This document shows positions 8,629 through 12,702 of a stretch of 12,702 bases of DNA, piece after piece; position 1 is the first letter of the stretch, and each line of letters begins with the position of its first letter. The position numbers and the translations under genes were made by a program. Below the pieces are notes generated by a model. The model saw only the letters and a program-made list of their open reading frames with translations. It did no database searches and was not told the origin of the DNA. The stretch is taken from the NCBI GenBank assembly GCA_013373005.1, contig JABXIP010000084.1:1-12702 (forward strand), given 5' to 3'. This DNA comes from Cytophagia bacterium (GTDB lineage Bacteria > Bacteroidota > Bacteroidia > Cytophagales > Cyclobacteriaceae).

Positions 8629-8785
8629 GCACACCCCAAAATTCTTTACCAAGCTACTCTCCTGGTTCTGCCACGATGACTTCTATGAAGAGCTTCAAGG
8701 CGATCTGGAAGAATCATTCATTAAAAACACCAATACCAGAGGATTGAGAAAAGCCAGAGCTATTTATCGGAAAGAGGTTTTGAAG
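8614..8785 (+). repeat. 172-bp direct repeat, copy B (gene junction plus permease prefix)
   Basis: This is the second copy of the segment at 6012-6183. It begins in the last codons of permease 3 and covers codons 1-55 of permease 4. The copies are in the same orientation and in the same register relative to the two genes, so they bracket exactly one complete permease unit. The 40-bp core lies at 8708-8747. Confidence 0.9.
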
Positions 8786-11218
8786 ATGGTGAGGGGAAGT
8801 GTTGTGAGACCTAGAATCTCGATTCCACAAAGACTGAGATTCTCTCTTTTTAGAATGCACTTTGTTTTAAGCCTAAGAAGCATTAGGAGAAACATGGCTT
8901 TTACCCTGCTTAATGTTGTTGGCTTTGGTGCAGCAATTAGCGTTTGCTTGTTTCTGGCCAACACAATACTTACAGCATACAATTTGGATAAGAGCTTCTC
9001 AAACAAGGAGAATAAATACAGAATCAGTACTATAATAAACACTGAAGGTGATACGAATTTCAGCTGCTACAGTCCGGCTACGCTATTCAGTCAACTACCA
9101 ACAATTTTACCTGAAGCTAAAGGAATTGCAGGCCTCAAGACGAACACATTCAGACTCAATTTCCGAGGAAGAGATATTATCGTTGAAGGCATTGAAGCCA
9201 GTGCTGAATTCCTAAATATACTGGACTACAAGGTCCTTGCTGGTTCAATTGAAACTGTTATTAATGACCCTCTTCACATTGCTGTAACAGAAGACTTTGT
9301 GAAAAAGTATTCACTCGGAGATGAAGTTATAGGCAAACAATTAGGCAAATATATTGTCTCTGCTGTTCTAGAGTCCACAACCCTAAAATCCCATCTAGAC
9401 TTTGAATGGCTAAACTTCTCTGAAAAGCTAGACTATGTAGCTCCTGTAGAATATAGTTATGATTACTACTTCGACCGGTCAAGAACCAACTACATTGAAG
9501 TATATGACGAGGCCGACTTGGAGGATATTAAAGAAAAGCTAAATGCCTTTGCAGTACAATTGAATGACACGCTCATCAACAAATCTTATAAGTTTCAGCT
9601 CGAAAATCTTTCTGATTTAGGCTTATCAAGAGCATCTCTGAAACAGGCTAACCTGCTGACAGGTGAAGGTGTTAATGTGATGCTAATCTTTATGTTAATC
9701 ATGACTTTGATAGCCTCAATAAACTATACCAACCTGGCAAGTGCCAAGGCAATGCACCGTCTGAAAGAAATCGGTGTTCGAAAAGTTGTTGGCAGTAAAA
9801 GGATTCAAGTTTTTAATCAGTTTATTTTAGAAACCTGCCTTTTAGGCTTTCTAGGCTTAGCCCTTGGGTTTCTATTATACTTCTGGTTTGCCAGAGACAT
9901 TAAGGACCTTATTCCTTTTGCCTTTGATTCGCACGTTTCAATTGACACCGCAATAACTTTTATAGCAACATCAATCATAGTTTCTCTACTTGCCGGTATC
10001 GTACCTGGCTTATTCTTATCCAGAATCTCACCATTGAATCTATTTAGATCAAAAAGCCCTGGGAAAACCTTTGGATTCCAGCGTGTTAGAAAAGTTCTTT
10101 TGGTAATTCAACTTACCATCACAGCTTTTGTATTTGTCTTTGGCAGTCTTTTCTGGAAACAATACAATTCTTACCAAAAAGAAGATATTGGTATGGAGCT
10201 AGGTGACATCTATTTTCTGGAGTTTGATTATCCTGATTCAACCCAATCTCTTCTGGTTTTCAAAAACGAAATGGATAAGCTTTCCCAAGTCGAAGCCAGC
10301 AGCTTTATGTCTCAACTTGTTCCCATTGATGACACCAATGGTCTAATGATGATCAAGACTGAAAATAGCAATGACTCTTTAATGACATCTATCACCTGGG
10401 CTGATTCCTCTTTCTTTCACACCTATAAACCAAAGATGGAACTTGTAGATGAATCTATTATGCGCAACAATCGATCGTCAATGTTTGTGAACAAGTCGTT
10501 CTTGATGCAGCTCAATATTCCATTAGAAGCTGCCTTAGGAACTAATATTCGAACAGGCAATGAGATACGTCCAATTGCTGGGGTCTTTGAGCAAGCCATT
10601 AGTAGCAATTACAACCCCATAGTCTCTCCCGGCAAACAAAATGGAACCAACTTTTCAGAGGCCTTGGTAGTAATACCAAACCTCATTCAGAATCTACTCG
10701 TGGTCAGAGTAGCCCCAAACAGTAATGCAATACCTAAAATTGAACAAGTATTCTTAAAGTTATTTCCAGATGAGAACATAGTTTTCAGGTCCTTGGAAGA
10801 CTTATCGAAAAGCAGATATCCTGAATTAAAAAAGGCAGTCAAAATCTTTACATATGTATTCATCTGTATCATTCTGATAACTCTAATGGGACAAATGGGG
10901 ATAGCTATCTTCAATGCAGAAACAAAAACAAAGGAAATAGGAATAAGAAAAGTCCTAGGCGCTTCAGTAACCAAGCTAAGTCTAAATCTGATCAAAGGCA
11001 CTTTAATTCAGATTTTAATAGCCCTTTTGATAGCTGTTCCTATAGCTACACTTTTATTTAAGGATGCAATGGGGAGTTATAGAGATCCAATCAGACTAAG
11101 TCCTCAACTTTACGCATCCATTCTAATATTATTTACGGCTATAATCCTTGCTACGGTAATGTCATTAATTGTGCCGAAAGCCAAGGCAAACCCTGTGGAA
11201 TCTTTAAGAAACGAATAG
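8621..11218 (+). CDS. Prefix-domain MacB/FtsX-type duplicated permease (permease 4)
   Basis: This 865-residue protein is the last permease of the unit 2 operon. The prefix (~3-80) is nearly the same as that of permease 3 up to residue 55, then becomes more like permease 2 (the codons for K-M-V-R). TM1 is 92-117, the first extracytoplasmic domain runs to ~350, TM2 353-376, KEIGVRKVVG from 382, TM3 401-424, TM4 445-467, TM5 492-512, the second extracytoplasmic domain to ~740, TM6 743-766, KEIGIRKVLG from 771, TM7 ~793-813 and TM8 830-851. It ends NPVESLRNE. The TAG at 11216-11218 is followed by a 104-bp gap with the next PadR promoter, so the operon probably ends here, although no clear terminator hairpin is visible. 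The ATG at 8621 overlaps the previous stop by 8 bp. Function beyond the permease class is unknown. Confidence 0.93.
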   Translation: MNKHTPKFFTKLLSWFCHDDFYEELQGDLEESFIKNTNTRGLRKARAIYRKEVLKMVRGSVVRPRISIPQRLRFSLFRMHFVLSLRSIRRNMAFTLLNVVGFGAAISVCLFLANTILTAYNLDKSFSNKENKYRISTIINTEGDTNFSCYSPATLFSQLPTILPEAKGIAGLKTNTFRLNFRGRDIIVEGIEASAEFLNILDYKVLAGSIETVINDPLHIAVTEDFVKKYSLGDEVIGKQLGKYIVSAVLESTTLKSHLDFEWLNFSEKLDYVAPVEYSYDYYFDRSRTNYIEVYDEADLEDIKEKLNAFAVQLNDTLINKSYKFQLENLSDLGLSRASLKQANLLTGEGVNVMLIFMLIMTLIASINYTNLASAKAMHRLKEIGVRKVVGSKRIQVFNQFILETCLLGFLGLALGFLLYFWFARDIKDLIPFAFDSHVSIDTAITFIATSIIVSLLAGIVPGLFLSRISPLNLFRSKSPGKTFGFQRVRKVLLVIQLTITAFVFVFGSLFWKQYNSYQKEDIGMELGDIYFLEFDYPDSTQSLLVFKNEMDKLSQVEASSFMSQLVPIDDTNGLMMIKTENSNDSLMTSITWADSSFFHTYKPKMELVDESIMRNNRSSMFVNKSFLMQLNIPLEAALGTNIRTGNEIRPIAGVFEQAISSNYNPIVSPGKQNGTNFSEALVVIPNLIQNLLVVRVAPNSNAIPKIEQVFLKLFPDENIVFRSLEDLSKSRYPELKKAVKIFTYVFICIILITLMGQMGIAIFNAETKTKEIGIRKVLGASVTKLSLNLIKGTLIQILIALLIAVPIATLLFKDAMGSYRDPIRLSPQLYASILILFTAIILATVMSLIVPKAKANPVESLRNE

Positions 11219-11240
11219 CCCAATCACCGAAACCGCTCAT

Positions 11241-11260
11241 CAGCAAATCATCTAATCAAC
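11241..11260. repeat. Possible decayed half-copy of the palindromic element at 2860-2910
   Basis: CAGCAAATCATCTAATCAAC (11241-11260) matches 2894-2913 at 17 of 20 positions. It occupies the equivalent place, just after a permease stop and before a PadR promoter. The partner arm is absent, so it cannot form the hairpin. Chance similarity of AT-rich DNA is a real alternative. Confidence 0.35.
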
Positions 11261-11265
11261 ACCAA

Positions 11266-11321
11266 GTCTACATTTTAGAACTTTATTTTATATCTTACGT
11301 CTACAAATTAGAACTTGTAGA
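11266..11321 (+). promoter_or_regulatory. Probable promoter and PadR operator of the unit 3 operon
   Basis: Two 18-bp direct repeats beginning GTCTACA and ending TAGAACTT (11266-11283 and 11299-11316) differ at two positions and lie 33 bp apart. They fit the consensus TCTNCAWWTWAGAAYT shared with the site before the PadR gene at 3067. The second copy starts, from its TCT, 23 bp before the ATG in both places. That copy also forms the left arm of an inverted repeat, TCTACAA-N8-TTGTAGA (11300-11321), whose dyad resembles the spaced dyads known for PadR proteins. The AT-rich TTATATCTTAC between the copies may hold the -7 element, but the match is weak. Confidence 0.6.
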
Positions 11322-11322
11322 T

Positions 11323-11664
11323 ATGAAAGGGAATAATTTAGGTGAATTCGAAGAGCTGGCACTGCTGACCATTCTTGTTTTGGGTGATGATGCTTATGGG
11401 GTAACCATCAAGCAAGCCATCATCAAACAAGGTGAACGGCAAATAAGCAGAGGTGCACTGCATACAGCCCTTAGCCGACTGGAAGACAAAGGTTTTCTCA
11501 CCTCGCGTCAAGGAGAGGCCAGCGAAGCCAGAGGCGGTAGACCCAAACGCTATTACGAAGTCACCAACAAAGGGAAAGAGGCCCTCCACGAAGCAAAAGC
11601 TACGCGTGACAGGCTTTGGAATCAGATTCCTGAGGTAAGACTAGAGCTGCAATATGCATGGTAA
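11323..11664 (+). CDS. PadR-family transcriptional regulator (unit 3)
   Basis: This complete 113-residue PadR protein is close in plan to the one at 3067: MKGxxLGEF start, helix 1 with ALLTILVLGDDAYGV, recognition helix SRGALHTALSRLEDKG (~43-58), wing with A-R-G-G-R-P-K-R-Y-Y (~68-78), and a C-terminal helix ~84-105. The same Tyr-to-His change is seen in the recognition helix. The N-terminal half differs from the unit 2 regulator mainly in helix 2 and the following turn (IKQAIIKQGERQ). Its ATG lies immediately downstream of the paired repeats and the TCTACAA/TTGTAGA dyad, so autorepression is likely. The stop at 11662-11664 overlaps the next permease by 11 bp. It probably controls that permease. 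Confidence 0.93.
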   Translation: MKGNNLGEFEELALLTILVLGDDAYGVTIKQAIIKQGERQISRGALHTALSRLEDKGFLTSRQGEASEARGGRPKRYYEVTNKGKEALHEAKATRDRLWNQIPEVRLELQYAW

Positions 11665-12702
11665 ATCCTCACCTCCTCCATTTTATACGAGGCTTTTTGA
11701 ATGGTTCTGCAGAGATGAATTCTATGATGAACTACAAGGAGACCTTGAGGAGGAGTATTATTTCAACTTAGAAGAGATTGGAGCCAAAAAGGCCCGATCT
11801 ATTTACAGAAAAGAGGTAATGAAGATGATTCGTCCCTCAGTTCTGAAAAGGTTTAAACTCAACAACAACTCAATTTTTTACGACATGTTTAAGATCAATG
11901 CCAAACTTGCACTTAGAAATCTGCTCAAGAATAAGCTCTACACGGCCATCAATATTGGCGGCTTGGCAGTGAGTATAGCGGTATGCGGTATTCTGCTTCT
12001 CTATGTGAACAGCGAAACCAATTACGATGATTATCACCCCAATGGCGACAGAACTTACCGAATGGTCCTGGATAGGTACTACCCAGACCATACCTCGAAT
12101 TATGCCATCACTCCTTTCTCTATTGCAGAGCAAGCCGCCATGGACTTTCCGGAGATTGAAGACTTCACTAGAATATTCCCGGCAGGCTTTGGTGTAAATG
12201 TGACCTACAACAATGAAACTTTTCTAGAGAATAGTATCATAGCAGCTGAACCTAACTTCTTTGAGTTCTTTGGCATAAAAGTGCTAGATGGCAATGTTGA
12301 AAACCTCTTTGATGTACCTAATTCAATCATTCTTTCTGAGGATATGGCTGTCAAGTATTTCGGTCAGGAAAGCCCATTAGGAAAGATATTAGAGACCGGT
12401 CTAGGAGACAAAGTAGTATCAGGCATCGTTGAAAACACTCCTAAGAATACTCACTTCAAATTCGATTTTCTCCTCAATTTAGATGATTTACCCTTCTTCC
12501 AGCAGGCCAATTTCATCAACTTTTCAGTTCATAATTACTTCCGTATCGGTGAAGGAATAGAACCTGAGACAATTAATGAGAAGCTGGTTGAGACAGTTGA
12601 AAAATATGCCGCTGGCCAAATAGAAAGAGAGCAAAGAATTTCATTCGAAGAATTCAAAGCCAGTGGAAATGGCTATCACTATTATTTACAACCCATTTCA
12701 GA
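11654..12702 (+). CDS. Prefix-domain MacB/FtsX-type permease (permease 5), 3'-truncated by window edge
   Basis: The frame opens with ATG at 11654, starting MHGKSSPPPFYTRLFEWFC, and stays open to the end of the window for 349 codons. The prefix carries E-W-F-C, E-L-Q-G-D-L and K-K-A-R-S-I-Y-R-K-E (~10-65), the landmarks of the four complete permeases. ALRNLLKNKLY leads into TM1 (~98-118), and about 230 residues of the first MacB-type extracytoplasmic domain follow before the edge. The other nearby ATG (11658) is in a frame that does not give this protein. The start overlaps the PadR stop by 11 bp, so translation is probably coupled. The family length of ~870 residues predicts roughly 520 more residues beyond the window. 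The prefix lacks the FIKNTNTRG stretch shared by unit 2, showing that the homogenised segment does not extend to this unit. Confidence 0.9.
   Translation, partial: MHGKSSPPPFYTRLFEWFCRDEFYDELQGDLEEEYYFNLEEIGAKKARSIYRKEVMKMIRPSVLKRFKLNNNSIFYDMFKINAKLALRNLLKNKLYTAINIGGLAVSIAVCGILLLYVNSETNYDDYHPNGDRTYRMVLDRYYPDHTSNYAITPFSIAEQAAMDFPEIEDFTRIFPAGFGVNVTYNNETFLENSIIAAEPNFFEFFGIKVLDGNVENLFDVPNSIILSEDMAVKYFGQESPLGKILETGLGDKVVSGIVENTPKNTHFKFDFLLNLDDLPFFQQANFINFSVHNYFRIGEGIEPETINEKLVETVEKYAAGQIEREQRISFEEFKASGNGYHYYLQPIS

Noticed and set aside
6012..8785. Insertion sequence or transposon explaining the 172-bp direct repeats
   Set aside because: There is no transposase, no terminal inverted repeats and no target duplication. 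The repeats coincide with the start of homologous genes, so tandem duplication with gene conversion explains them.
11338..12133. Open frames overlapping the third PadR and the last permease (11338-11589 and 11870-12133 minus, 11453-11638 plus)
   Set aside because: They compete with clearly recognisable PadR and permease proteins and resemble no known family.

Overview
The window looks like chromosomal DNA of a low-GC (roughly 40% by eye) member of the Bacteroidota, most likely a marine-type Cytophagales relative. The grounds are the AT-rich coding style, a TAnnTTTG-like promoter element, very tight gene overlaps with little visible Shine-Dalgarno, and the pairing of small PadR regulators with large duplicated permeases. 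The genus is a guess. Everything recognisable lies on the plus strand, and apart from two short gaps the window is entirely coding.

The content is a tandem array of one module repeated: a short PadR-family winged-helix repressor followed, with overlapping reading frames, by one or more approximately 870-residue MacB/FtsX-type permeases. Unit 1 is a 5'-truncated PadR (1-238) plus one permease (231-2849). Unit 2 is a PadR (3067-3405) plus three consecutive permeases (3405-6026, 6019-8628, 8621-11218). Unit 3 is a PadR (11323-11664) plus a permease that runs off the right edge (11654 onward). The complete permeases share a cytoplasmic N-terminal prefix of about 90 residues with a W-F-C ... E-x-x-G-D-L signature, then TM1, a large extracytoplasmic domain, TM2-4, TM5, a second extracytoplasmic domain and TM6-8. 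They resemble 'permease prefix domain' proteins and the acidobacterial duplicated orphan permeases (ADOP). No ATP-binding subunit, membrane-fusion protein or outer-membrane partner is encoded here.

The gaps before the PadR genes of units 2 and 3 (2850-3066 and 11219-11322) share a layout. Each has two copies of a 16-bp motif, TCTNCAWWTWAGAAYT, about 32-33 bp apart, with the second copy starting exactly 23 bp before the ATG. This suggests a common PadR autoregulatory operator. The first gap also holds a perfect 19-bp inverted repeat, and the second holds what looks like a decayed half of the same element.

The most notable signal is inside the genes. The DNA for the N-terminal prefix of permeases 3 and 4 is 168/172 identical, and a 40-bp core is identical in all three permeases of unit 2, although the rest of these proteins is strongly diverged. 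The prefix is therefore being homogenised, or is strongly constrained, within the set of permeases that shares one PadR, while the prefixes of units 1 and 3 differ. This fits a model in which the prefix is the regulator-facing or partner-facing module and the extracytoplasmic domains are free to diversify. That model is inference. A PadR/permease array as such is a known gene arrangement.
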